A program made the translations under genes and the position numbers. DNA of 64,000 bases from the NCBI RefSeq assembly GCF_002939385.1, contig NZ_MULI01000029.1:1-64000 (forward strand), given 5' to 3'. This stretch comes from Streptomyces sp. MH60. Its GTDB lineage: Bacteria; Actinomycetota; Actinomycetes; Streptomycetales; Streptomycetaceae. This document shows, in pieces, positions 43,536 to 50,761 of this stretch (within the stretch, counting starts at the first letter, position 1; the number at the start of each line of letters is the position of its first letter). The notes beneath the pieces are model-generated. The model made no database searches, was not told where the DNA came from, and worked only from the letters and a program-made list of their open reading frames with translations.

Positions 43536-43575
43536 TTGCGCCGGTCCCCCGAGCGGCGCCGGATCCGCCGGACGG

Positions 43576-43710
43576 CTACGGCCGGCGGTGGTAGGCGGAC
43601 AGGTGCTTGAACGGGTAGGTCTGGCGCCAGTCGGAGCCGGTGTCGTTGACCGTGCAGCCCGCCAGCTTCAACCGCTCCACGACCTTGCCGAGTGCCGTCT
43701 GGAGCCGTCG
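43576..43710 (-). pseudogene. Displaced C-terminal segment of the TIR protein (other frame)
   Basis: In the frame one base off the TIR gene, this segment encodes about 43 residues (LQTALGKVVERLKLAGCTV, then a GSDW motif and a short basic tail). Relatives of this TIR family end with just such a helix, an AGC segment and a GxDW motif after the FDGS block. It is therefore the natural C-terminus, cut off by a 1-nt shift at about 43695-43712. Either the strain carries the mutation or the sequence has an error. Confidence 0.65.
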
Positions 43711-44324
43711 AAGCGGATGACGTTGCGGCCCGCGATGTCGGCGATCGGCCGCACCCCGCCGACCTCGACGATCAGCGTGCGCTCCGGGTAGGCCATCAGC
43801 ACCATGCCCAGCTCGATGAGGACGTTGGGGCGCGGCTGGCACACCGGCCGGGTCTCGTAGTCGGGTTCGTTGCGGCCGCGCAGTTCGGGGTGGAGGGTGA
43901 CGACGTCGTCCGGGGTGAGCAGGACCAGGGCCGCCTGGGCCTGCGCGGGGGCGCCGGCGACCACGTCGCCGAGGAAGGGCGAGGCCTGGCCGGTCGCCCG
44001 GACCAGGTCCTCCCACTCCTTGGGCCGCAGGTCGAGGCGGCGCAGCAGCTCGTACATCTCGCGCCGCACCTGGTCGTCGCGGCCGTGCACGACGAAGACG
44101 CTGCGGGCCCGCTCGGCGTCCCCGGGCCCCGCGGCGGCCTGGCGCCGCCATCCGTCGGCGTACGGCTGGGCGGGCGGGGTGGACGGCGCGGGCGGCGCGG
44201 CGTGGAGGGGGGAGTTGTCGCCGAAGGTCTGGGTGGTGTCGGTGTTTCCGGCGCTCTGGTTGCCCCCGAAGTTGTTGGTGCTGCCCTGGCCGAAGCTGTT
44301 GCCGTGGAACTGCGGCCCGCTCAT
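43668..44324 (-). CDS. TIR-like (COG4271-type) NADase protein with N-terminal Asn/Gly-rich motif
   Basis: This 218-residue protein has an N-terminal Asn/Gly/Thr-rich motif (residues 5-40, with STNNFGGNQS), then a Pro/Ala linker. The C-terminal TIR-like domain starts VFVVHGRDDQVRREMYELL and continues with LVLLTPDDVVTL and RPNVLIELGMVL, whose Glu is the expected NAD-cleaving residue, and IRFDGS. The reading frame then shifts and ends after ten foreign residues; the true C-terminus lies in another frame. Such TIR domains make ADP-ribose-type signals in Thoeris or destroy NAD. The start overlaps the upstream membrane protein gene by ATGA. GGGAGG lies 10 nt upstream. Confidence 0.82.
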   Translation of the reverse strand: MSGPQFHGNSFGQGSTNNFGGNQSAGNTDTTQTFGDNSPLHAAPPAPSTPPAQPYADGWRRQAAAGPGDAERARSVFVVHGRDDQVRREMYELLRRLDLRPKEWEDLVRATGQASPFLGDVVAGAPAQAQAALVLLTPDDVVTLHPELRGRNEPDYETRPVCQPRPNVLIELGMVLMAYPERTLIVEVGGVRPIADIAGRNVIRFDGSRRHSARSWSG

Positions 44325-44436
44325 GCCTGCCGTGCCTCCCTGGTGACGCCGGAGTTGTTCCCGAAGGTCTGGGTGGTGTTGGTGTTGCCGACGCTCTGGT
44401 TGCCGCCGAAGTTGTTGGTGCTGTTGGCGCCGAAGT
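44221..44436 (-). repeat. Direct repeat encoding the shared Asn/Gly/Thr-rich motif (two copies)
   Basis: 44221-44296 and 44361-44436 are two copies of a 76-bp unit about 85-87 percent identical, offset by exactly 140 bp. One encodes the N-terminus of the TIR protein and the other the C-terminus of the upstream membrane protein. Both encode STNNFGGNQS followed by GNT and TTQTFG. Confidence 0.9.
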
Positions 44437-45913
44437 TCTGCTGGAGGATGTTGGTCTGGTTCGCGTCGTGCTCGCGGGTGTCGACGTCGTGGTCGCGCAG
44501 GAAGTCGCCGACGATCTGCAGCAGGTGGCGCTCGATGATCTGGATGTACTTGATCGTGTCCGATTCCTGGAAGAAGTGGTGGAAGTCGCGGTTGGGCGCC
44601 AGCTCGCGGACGCTGGTGAGGGCGCCGCAGTCCACCGCGGTCAGGGCGTAGCGGCCGAGCCGGAACTCGCTGGTGTCGGCGGGCTGGCCCACCAGCTTGC
44701 GTACGGTGTCGGTGCCGAAGCGGCTGGGCAGCCGCTCGCGCAGCGGGTTGGCGATCAGCCGCAGGAGTTCGCCGGGGGCGCTGCGGGTCACGTCCCAGGC
44801 GATGCGCAGCATGAGCTTGCCGTCGATCGCGGCCGGCAGCCGGTCGGCGAGGTGGAAGCTCTCCGGCAGGGGACCGAGCACGTAGGTGTAGAACTCGGTG
44901 TGCAGGGTGCTGCCCTTGATGTCGAAGCCGATGAACACCGAGGTGACCAGCTCCTGTTGCCAGGCGCCGATGCGGACGCACAGGTATTCGCGGCGGGCGT
45001 CGTAGTCCTCCCGCCAGTGTCCCGCGTGGTGGTCGGGCCGGCCGGGGTCGGGCGGGTCCAGGAGCACGGCGACGGGATCGCTGCCCTCGGCGGTCCGCAC
45101 CGCCTTGGTGAACCGGCGCCGGTCGACGGAGAGCAGCTCGACGCGGTCGCTCGGCGCGGGCTTGTCGCGCAGTTCCGCGAGCATCTCCTCGCAGACCCGG
45201 GTGGTGATGTCCTCGACCGTGAACGGGATGATCGGCTTGCGTTCCGTCCGCCCGGTCCCGTCCGTGCCGTCCGGGTCGTCCGCGGGACCGTGCTGGGCGG
45301 GGACGTGCCCGTTGAGCAGGCCCTGGCCGAAGGCGCCGGCCCGGGACTTCGGGACGCCGAGCAGCAGTTCCGCGTTGGCCCACCGCTTGATGGAGTGGCC
45401 GGCACCGACGAACGGCTTGTAGCCGCCGTAGTACACGGTGTCCGAGCCCTGCTCGCGGTTGATCTTGCCGACCAGTTCCGGGGTGAGCCGCGAGGTGATC
45501 GGGTGGGAGCCGTCGAATCCGGTGCGGTCGTCCGCCGGGGGCGCCAGGTGCTCGGCGAGGGTCTGGAGGATGGCGAGCCGGCGCAGGAACATCGTGGCCC
45601 AGGCGAGCCAGAAGACGAACAGGGCGGCCGTCCAGCCGCCCAGCACGTCCGCGGCCATGAGCAGCGCGACCACGACCGCGCCCGTCCCGAGGGCGATCAG
45701 CTGGTTGCGGCGCAGGTTGTGGGCGGCCAGCGCGTGCGCCAGGACGGGCGCCGCGTCGTAGCCGTAGGAGGGGGCCACCACCCGGTAGCGGTGGGTCAGC
45801 AGCTCCCGGATGACCCCCTTGCGGTAGAGGGGGTCGAGGTAGGTGCCCGCGCACATCAGGCGGGTGGCGTTGCTGGTCGCGTCCGGGGGCGGCGGGGCGG
45901 CGTGGGTGGTCAT
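44321..45913 (-). CDS. Two-TM protein with C-terminal Asn/Gly/Thr-rich motif, partner of the TIR protein
   Basis: This 530-residue protein has a conserved-looking start (YLDPLYRKGVIRELLTHRY), two TM helices near residues 72-110 (IALGTGAVVVALLMAADVLG; WTAALFVFWLAWATM) and a large cytosolic region of about 380 residues of unrecognised type. Its tail has ILQQNFGANSTNNFGGNQS followed by VGNTNTTQTFGNNS, nearly the same as the start of the TIR protein. Identical motifs on adjacent genes are the hallmark of bacterial amyloid signalling pairs. I infer it is the sensor that nucleates TIR assembly. It overlaps the TIR gene and lies 7 bp after the NTF2-like gene. Confidence 0.75.
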   Translation of the reverse strand: MTTHAAPPPPDATSNATRLMCAGTYLDPLYRKGVIRELLTHRYRVVAPSYGYDAAPVLAHALAAHNLRRNQLIALGTGAVVVALLMAADVLGGWTAALFVFWLAWATMFLRRLAILQTLAEHLAPPADDRTGFDGSHPITSRLTPELVGKINREQGSDTVYYGGYKPFVGAGHSIKRWANAELLLGVPKSRAGAFGQGLLNGHVPAQHGPADDPDGTDGTGRTERKPIIPFTVEDITTRVCEEMLAELRDKPAPSDRVELLSVDRRRFTKAVRTAEGSDPVAVLLDPPDPGRPDHHAGHWREDYDARREYLCVRIGAWQQELVTSVFIGFDIKGSTLHTEFYTYVLGPLPESFHLADRLPAAIDGKLMLRIAWDVTRSAPGELLRLIANPLRERLPSRFGTDTVRKLVGQPADTSEFRLGRYALTAVDCGALTSVRELAPNRDFHHFFQESDTIKYIQIIERHLLQIVGDFLRDHDVDTREHDANQTNILQQNFGANSTNNFGGNQSVGNTNTTQTFGNNSGVTREARQA

Positions 45914-45920
45914 GGCTGGC

Positions 45921-46640
45921 TCAGTTCCCTTCCCGCATGTCGGCCGCGGTGATGACGCCGCCGCCGACCGTGTAGGTGCCCACGTACGTCGTCTGCGTGC
46001 CGTCGGTCTCCCAGGCCACGACCGTGACCGAGACGTCGTCGCCGGAGGTGCCGGTCACGGTGACGTCGTCCCGCTGGGTCGTGGCGAAGCCGGCGACGAA
46101 GGAGTCGTAGTCCTGGTCGAGGTTCTTGCCGCCCAACTCCCACGCGGTCGCGAAGTCGCTGTTGTTGATGGCGTCGAAGTACGCCGTCACGGTCGCCTCC
46201 GGCCCGGACGCGTCGGTGGTGGCCCCGTCGGTGGCGGTGTCGTCGGTCGTGGTGTCGTCCGTGGGGGTGTCGGTGTCGCCGTACGTGTCGTCCTCGTACG
46301 TGCCGCCTGTCGTCCCCTCACTGGTGCCGTCGCCCCAGGGGTACGAGTCCCCGCCCGTCAGGCCGCCGGAGCCGTCCGGGTCGGTGCCGTCGTCGGCCGT
46401 GCCGTCGTCGGTCGTGTCGGACCCCCAGCCCGGCAGCGCTCCGCTGCCGTAGAGCCCGTCGGTGGAGGGGACCCCGTCGTCCGGGCCGGTCGTGGCGAGC
46501 ACGACGGCCAGCACGACTATGAGGACGAACGGGATCGCGATCACGGTCAGGGCCTGGTTGCGTACGGGACCGGGCGTGAGTGCGAGCCCTGGTGCGGGGT
46601 AGGAACCCCGGGCGCCGGACGGGACGCGTGTACTGCTCAT
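45921..46640 (-). CDS. Membrane-anchored NTF2-like protein with acidic linker
   Basis: This 239-residue protein has a short Pro/Arg-rich cytosolic start, one TM helix near residues 32-52 (TVIAIPFVLIVVLAVVLATT) and an external Asp/Thr/Gly-rich linker of about 95 residues. The C-terminal NTF2-like fold starts EATVTAYFDAINNSDFATAW. Such domains on the outer face often bind small molecules or wall fragments. It is the first gene of the TIR operon, so it may be an outside sensor of the system, but this is a guess. The ATG at 46640 follows CATTGAGGTGACAG-like purines with GAGGTGAC as ribosome binding site. Confidence 0.75.
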   Translation of the reverse strand: MSSTRVPSGARGSYPAPGLALTPGPVRNQALTVIAIPFVLIVVLAVVLATTGPDDGVPSTDGLYGSGALPGWGSDTTDDGTADDGTDPDGSGGLTGGDSYPWGDGTSEGTTGGTYEDDTYGDTDTPTDDTTTDDTATDGATTDASGPEATVTAYFDAINNSDFATAWELGGKNLDQDYDSFVAGFATTQRDDVTVTGTSGDDVSVTVVAWETDGTQTTYVGTYTVGGGVITAADMREGN

Positions 46641-46728
46641 CTGTCACCTCATTGCCGCCGGTATCCGGCCGGGCGGATACGGCACGCGCCCCGAGTGGGC
46701 CGATGTGCCATGTGCATCGACCGATCCG

Positions 46729-46791
46729 ACCAGTGGCGGCGCTTCCGGAACCAGTTTTCTGGAGTTCCGATGCGCTTCCGATCGGCTTCCG
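46729..46791 (-). promoter_or_regulatory. CGGAAGC direct-repeat element, copy B (candidate SARP site)
   Basis: On the minus strand CGGAAGC-type units start at 46791, 46780, 46769 (last two bases changed) and 46747, with spacings of 11, 11 and 22 bp. This is about 100-150 bp upstream of the TIR operon start at 46640. 11-bp spaced heptamers are typical SARP/BTAD binding sites, and a BTAD-macro gene is nearby. The block also aligns with copy A at 40851-40914, including the CTGGTTCCGGAAGCG core, but in the opposite orientation. Confidence 0.65.
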
Positions 46792-46881
46792 GTATGGCCG
46801 GACGTACGGGGAGCGGCCCGGAGCGGAGGGTGTGCTTGGGTCGACCCACCCGCGAGAACCGCAGGAAGGGAGAGTTCTGCC

Positions 46882-47664
46882 GTGCACGTGCTGATCCTCG
46901 GCGGCACCTCGGAGGCCCGCCGCCTCGCCGAACTGCTGGCGGCCGGTCCGGCGGGACCGGCCGGACCGCTGCCGGGGCTGCGGGTGACGAACTCCCTGGC
47001 GGGACGGGTCTCCGCGCCCAGGACGCCGCCGGGCGAGGTGCGCGTCGGCGGGTTCGGCGGCGCCGAAGGACTCGCCGCCTGGCTCCGCGAACACACCGTC
47101 GACCTGCTCGTCGACGCCACGCACCCCTTCGCCGGCACCATCAGCCTCAACGCGGCACACGCCGCCGCCACCGCCCGGGTCCCCCTCCTCGCGCTGCGCC
47201 GGCCCGGCTGGCGGCGGGGCGAGGGGGACGTCTGGTACGAGGCCGGTTCCCTGACGGAAGCCGCCGCCCTGCTGCCCGCCCTCGGCCGACGGATCTTCCT
47301 GACCACCGGCCGCATGGGCCTGGCCGCCTTCGCGGGTCTGGCCGGCCCGTGGTTCCTCGTCCGGTCCGTCGACGCGCCCGGGGTGCCCTGTCCGCCCCGC
47401 ATGGAGGTCCTGCTGGACCGGGGCCCCTTCACCCTCGACGGGGAGCGCGAGCTGCTGCGCCGGCACCGGATCGACGTCCTGGTCACCAAGGACAGCGGGG
47501 GAGCCGCCACGGCACCGAAGCTGACGGCCGCCCGTGAGGCGGGGCTGCCCGTGGTCGTGGTGCGCAGGCCGCCGGTGCCCGCGGGAGTGCCGGTCGTGGC
47601 CGCACCCGAACAGGCGGCGCGGTGGGTCCGGGAGGCCCAGGCCGGGCGCCGACTCCCGTACTAG
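46882..47664 (+). CDS. cobK: Precorrin-6A (cobalt-precorrin-6A) reductase
   Basis: This 260-residue enzyme of corrin ring synthesis reduces precorrin-6A with NADPH. It has VHVLILGGTSEARRLAELL at the start, VDLLVDATHPFAGTIS near residue 75, TTGRMGLAAF and VLVTKDSGGAATAPKL near 205, all family blocks. GTG at 46882 is preceded by AGGAAGGGAG. It converges on cobH. No cobalamin riboswitch was seen upstream. Confidence 0.93.
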   Translation: MHVLILGGTSEARRLAELLAAGPAGPAGPLPGLRVTNSLAGRVSAPRTPPGEVRVGGFGGAEGLAAWLREHTVDLLVDATHPFAGTISLNAAHAAATARVPLLALRRPGWRRGEGDVWYEAGSLTEAAALLPALGRRIFLTTGRMGLAAFAGLAGPWFLVRSVDAPGVPCPPRMEVLLDRGPFTLDGERELLRRHRIDVLVTKDSGGAATAPKLTAAREAGLPVVVVRRPPVPAGVPVVAAPEQAARWVREAQAGRRLPY

Positions 47665-47693
47665 TCACCTACCCGGCCGTTGCCGGGCCGCGG

Positions 47694-48341
47694 TCACTCC
47701 TCCTCGCTGGCGATCGCGTTGATCGCCGCGGCGGCGAGCGCACTGCCCCCGCGACGGCCCCGTACGACGAGGTGCTCCACGCCCGAGGGGTGGGCGGCCA
47801 GCGCGTCCTTGGACTCGGCGGCACCGACGAAGCCGACGGGTACGCCGATGACGGCGGCCGGGCGGGGCGCCCCCGCGTCGATCAGCTCCAGAAGCCGGAA
47901 GAGCGCGGTGGGCGCGTTGCCGACGGCGACCACGGCACCGTCCAGCCGGTCGCGCCACAGCTCCAGGGCGGCGGCGCTGCGGGTGGTGCCGAGCCTGGCC
48001 GCCAGCTCGGGGACCGCGGGGTCGGACAGGGTGCACACGACGTCGTTGTCCGCGGGCAGCCGCGCGCGCGTCACACCGCTGGCCACCATCCGTACGTCGC
48101 ACAGCACGGGCGCGCCGGCCTTCAGGGCCTCGCGGGCGCGGGAGACGACGCCGGGGGACCAGGACAGGTCGCGCACCAGGTCGACCATGCCGCAGGCGTG
48201 GATCATCCGGACGGCGACCCGGCCGACGTCGGAGGGCAGGCCGGAGAGGTCGGCCTCCGCGCGGATGGTGGCGAAGGACTGGCGGTAGATGGCCGCGCCG
48301 TCCTTCTCGTACTCGTACTCGGCGGAGTCGTGCGGGGTCAC
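47694..48341 (-). CDS. cobH: Precorrin-8X methylmutase
   Basis: This 215-residue enzyme moves the C11 methyl group to C12 to give hydrogenobyrinate. The catalytic His is in VRMIHACGMVDLV near residue 48. Other family blocks are VLCDVRMVASGVTR, AVVAVGNAPTALFRLLEL and PVGFVGAAESKDAL. The GTG at 48341 is the first start. It converges on cobK; the remaining corrin genes are outside the window. Confidence 0.95.
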   Translation of the reverse strand: MTPHDSAEYEYEKDGAAIYRQSFATIRAEADLSGLPSDVGRVAVRMIHACGMVDLVRDLSWSPGVVSRAREALKAGAPVLCDVRMVASGVTRARLPADNDVVCTLSDPAVPELAARLGTTRSAAALELWRDRLDGAVVAVGNAPTALFRLLELIDAGAPRPAAVIGVPVGFVGAAESKDALAAHPSGVEHLVVRGRRGGSALAAAAINAIASEEE

Positions 48342-48404
48342 AGTGCTCTTCTCGCTGCTCTCGGTCGGCGGACGGCCACGGCGGGGAGCATACCCACGCC
48401 GCGG

Positions 48405-48884
48405 TCAGTGGTAGGCGTGCACGACGGCGTGGCCCTTGCCGCGGCCGATCATCCACTTGTTGACCGGCGTGGTGATCAGGAACGCCACGGCGAAGCCGCC
48501 GAGCAGGGCGTACCAGAACAGGCCGTCGGACAGGTGCGCGTCCATCGCGTCCGGTACGAGGGCGATGATGCCGTTGTCGACCAGTTCCATCACGGCGATG
48601 GAGACGGTGTCGGCGGCCAGCGCCACCTTGACCGCGGCCTTCATGGACACTCCGGCGCGCACCACCGCGAAGAGGGTGAGGGAGTAGCCGAAGACGAAGG
48701 CCAGGGCGATGGCCAGCACCATGGTCGGCACGTTGCCCCACATCAGCGCGGTCCCGACGACCATGCCGAGGATCTCGCCGACGGCACACCCGGTGAGGCA
48801 GTGCAGCGTCGCCCGCGTCGCGGTCGCCCAGGTGGCGCCGTGTCCGTGTTCATGACCGGTGTAGTGGTGCGTGCTGTGGTCCAT
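48405..48884 (-). CDS. DUF4396 membrane protein with His-rich N-terminus
   Basis: This 159-residue integral membrane protein begins MDHSTHHYTGHEHGHG, a likely metal-binding patch. Four TM helices of the DUF4396 family follow, with LHCLTGCAVGEILGMVVG and GLFWYALLGGFAVAFL. A CstR/CsoR-type operator lies directly upstream, overlapping the 5' region. It is therefore probably induced by sulfide or copper with the other genes of the island. The ATG at 48884 is favoured; an ATG at 48896 overlaps the operator. Transport role inferred. Confidence 0.8.
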   Translation of the reverse strand: MDHSTHHYTGHEHGHGATWATATRATLHCLTGCAVGEILGMVVGTALMWGNVPTMVLAIALAFVFGYSLTLFAVVRAGVSMKAAVKVALAADTVSIAVMELVDNGIIALVPDAMDAHLSDGLFWYALLGGFAVAFLITTPVNKWMIGRGKGHAVVHAYH

Positions 48885-48896
48885 GACGGGAAACAT

Positions 48897-48913
48897 ATAC
48901 CCCAGGGGGGTAT
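48897..48913. promoter_or_regulatory. CstR/CsoR-type operator upstream of the DUF4396 gene
   Basis: ATACCCCAGGGGGGTAT is a 17-bp pseudo-palindrome of the TACCCC..GGGGTA type bound by CsoR/CstR repressors. It is closely similar to four other sites at 51709, 51742, 55228 and 55262 in this window. Confidence 0.75.
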
Positions 48914-48939
48914 CCAGTCCAGAGGGGAAGCGGTCGGTG

Positions 48940-49040
48940 GTGGCAGGCACCTCGGCGGTGGGTGTCTCCCGATTCACGGAGGGGTCGCAGCCGGTCCACG
49001 CGGTGGGGGACGAGCACGTACTCAAGCTGTTCCCGGGAGC
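48940..49040 (+). pseudogene. Remnant of an aminoglycoside-phosphotransferase-like gene (N-terminus)
   Basis: From a GTG at 48940 the plus strand encodes VSRFTEGSQPVHAVGDEHVL followed by KLFPG. This is the nucleotide-binding opening of APH-type kinases (EGS.PVyAVGD..VLKLFP). No further kinase sequence follows in this frame and the rest is replaced by an antisense-coded STAS gene. It looks like the left stump of a decayed gene. The remaining 110 bp up to 49154 hold nothing I recognise. Confidence 0.55.
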
Positions 49041-49154
49041 GGCCGCGCGGTACGGCGTCGCGGTCGGCGACCGCGGAGACGGAGCCGGCCATCGCGCTCG
49101 GTTGCTCCGGCCACGTGTGCCGACCGACGGCCTCAGCGCACCGTCCTTCGCGGT

Positions 49155-49493
49155 TCAGGGCCGAGTGGCGGCGTCGCTGTCGGGGTGGAGGGGGAAGATC
49201 TGGTCGAGGCCGACCATGCGCAGCACGCGGAGGGTGTGGGCGGGAACGGCGGCGAGCGCGATGTCCGCGTGGAAGGCGGCGGCGTGGTTGCGGGCCGCGA
49301 TCAGGGCGGTGATACCGCTGGAGTCGCAGAACGTCAGCCCGGTCAGGTCGAGGACGAGGCGCTGGCCCGGGTGGAGGGTGAGGGTGGTGAGCCGTTCGCG
49401 CAGCTGGGCGGCGGTGGTGTAGTCGAGGTCCCCGAAGATGCTCAGTACGGGACCGGTGGCGGCGTCTTGGCTGGTGATCCTCAGCGGGCTCAT
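49155..49493 (-). CDS. STAS-domain anti-sigma factor antagonist
   Basis: This 112-residue RsbV/SpoIIAA-type STAS protein has the phospho-acceptor Ser in LTGLTFCDSSGITALIAA near residue 58. A dephosphorylated STAS protein frees a sigma factor from its anti-sigma kinase. It overlaps the end of the PP2C phosphatase gene by 4 bp, so phosphatase and likely substrate are coupled. No anti-sigma kinase is adjacent. Confidence 0.9.
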   Translation of the reverse strand: MSPLRITSQDAATGPVLSIFGDLDYTTAAQLRERLTTLTLHPGQRLVLDLTGLTFCDSSGITALIAARNHAAAFHADIALAAVPAHTLRVLRMVGLDQIFPLHPDSDAATRP

Positions 49494-50761
49494 GCGGCTT
49501 TTCTCGTCGGTGAAAGTGAGGCGGGCACGCCGAGGGCGAGGAGGGCGGTGTCGTCGTCGAGGCCGTCACCCAAGTCGTCCAGCAGGTCCGTCAACGCGCG
49601 GATGACGGCCTGCGCGGACTGGCCCGCGTGACGGGCGGCGAACTCGAGCAGGGCCTCGTCCCCGTAGAGGGAGGTACGGTCTGCACCCGTACGGGCCTCG
49701 GTCAGGCCGTCGGTGTACAGCACAAGGGCGTCGCCGGGACCGAGTGTGGTGGTGGCGGCGGTGAAGGGTGCGGTCGGCAGGACGCCGACGAGGAGTCCGC
49801 CGGGGGTGGAGAGGAAGTCGGCCCTGCCGTCGGCGCGCAGGACGAGCGCCGGCGGGTGGCCGCCGGAGGCGATGCGGACGGTGACCTCTCCCCTCGTGGG
49901 GTGAGGTTCGAGGGTGCCGAAGACGGTGGTGCAGTAGCGCGGGTCGTCCCCCGTGTAGCGCTCGTGGAGCGCGTGGTTGAGCGTCGTCAGGGCGCCCACC
50001 GGATCGGGGTCGTGCAGGGCCGCGGCCCGCAGCGTGTAGCGGATCAGTGAGGTGACGGCGGCGGCCTGTGGACCCTTGCCGCACACGTCGCCGAGGAAGA
50101 AGGCGAAACGGTCGCCGTCGATGGCGAAGAGGTCGTAGAAATCGCCGCCGAGCCGGTCCGGAGAGGCGGTGCGGTAATGGGCAGCCGCTTCCATCCCCGG
50201 CACCGGTGGCAGGGTGGCGGGCAGCAGTGACTGCTGCAGTACCGCGAGGGCGTCCTGCAGCCGGGCCCGGTCGGCCTCCGCCTGCTCGTGCGCCTGCTCG
50301 GCTGCTCTACGGGCCCGCAGAAGCTCCTGCTCGTACGCACGGCGGTCCCGGGCGTCGAAGACCGTGGTGCGGATCAGCATGGGCTCGCCGTTCTCGCCGT
50401 GCTTGACGACGGAGGACACGAGCACGGGTATACGGCCGCCTCCGGCCTGCTTGATCTCCAGGGCTATGCCGCTGATCTCGCCTCGCATCCGCAGCAGGGG
50501 CGCGAAGTGCGTCTCGTGGTACAGCTTGCCGCCCACGGTCAGCAGGTCTGCGAAGCGCATCCGGCCCACCACCGCGTCGGCCTTCAGACCGAGCCAGCGC
50601 AGGAGGGTGGCGTTGATCTTGGCGATGGTGCCGTCCATCAGCGTGGACAGATATCCGCAGGGCGCGTTTTCGTAGAGTTCCTCGGCGCTGTCCTCCAGCA
50701 GGGCGGCGAATGACGCGGTCGACCCCTTCTCGCAGTCGGGCTCCGGCCCGTTGCGGCACAT
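49490..50761 (-). CDS. RsbP-like PAS/PP2C (SpoIIE) serine phosphatase
   Basis: This 423-residue protein has an N-terminal PAS-type domain (about residues 20-140, ENAPCGYLSTLMDGTIAKIN) and a coiled-coil helix near 145-180 (RAAEQAHEQAEADRARLQ). The SpoIIE/PP2C phosphatase domain follows, with metal motifs RLGGDFYDLFAIDGDRFAF and VCGKGPQAA, then VLYTDGLTEAR and GDGLDDDTALL. The order matches B. subtilis RsbP, the energy-stress phosphatase activated by RsbQ. The RsbQ-like gene is directly upstream, the stop and start sharing one base, and a STAS gene directly downstream. Confidence 0.9.
   Translation of the reverse strand: MCRNGPEPDCEKGSTASFAALLEDSAEELYENAPCGYLSTLMDGTIAKINATLLRWLGLKADAVVGRMRFADLLTVGGKLYHETHFAPLLRMRGEISGIALEIKQAGGGRIPVLVSSVVKHGENGEPMLIRTTVFDARDRRAYEQELLRARRAAEQAHEQAEADRARLQDALAVLQQSLLPATLPPVPGMEAAAHYRTASPDRLGGDFYDLFAIDGDRFAFFLGDVCGKGPQAAAVTSLIRYTLRAAALHDPDPVGALTTLNHALHERYTGDDPRYCTTVFGTLEPHPTRGEVTVRIASGGHPPALVLRADGRADFLSTPGGLLVGVLPTAPFTAATTTLGPGDALVLYTDGLTEARTGADRTSLYGDEALLEFAARHAGQSAQAVIRALTDLLDDLGDGLDDDTALLALGVPASLSPTRKAA

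Noticed and set aside
43576..43716. Programmed ribosomal frameshift in the TIR gene
   Set aside because: No slippery heptamer or downstream structure was seen at the shift; a 1-nt deletion or a sequence error is simpler.
44221..44436. Two 76-bp direct repeats considered as attachment sites or a transposon duplication
   Set aside because: Both are in frame in two genes and encode the same peptide motif, so protein-level selection explains them better.
38346..46800. Prophage or integrative element carrying the conflict cluster
   Set aside because: No integrase, transposase, tRNA target or direct attachment repeat was seen; only the two inverted CGGAAGC arrays hint at boundaries.
46641..46881. 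Cobalamin riboswitch before cobK
   Set aside because: No B12-box consensus or matching stem set was found; the region is better described by the CGGAAGC array.
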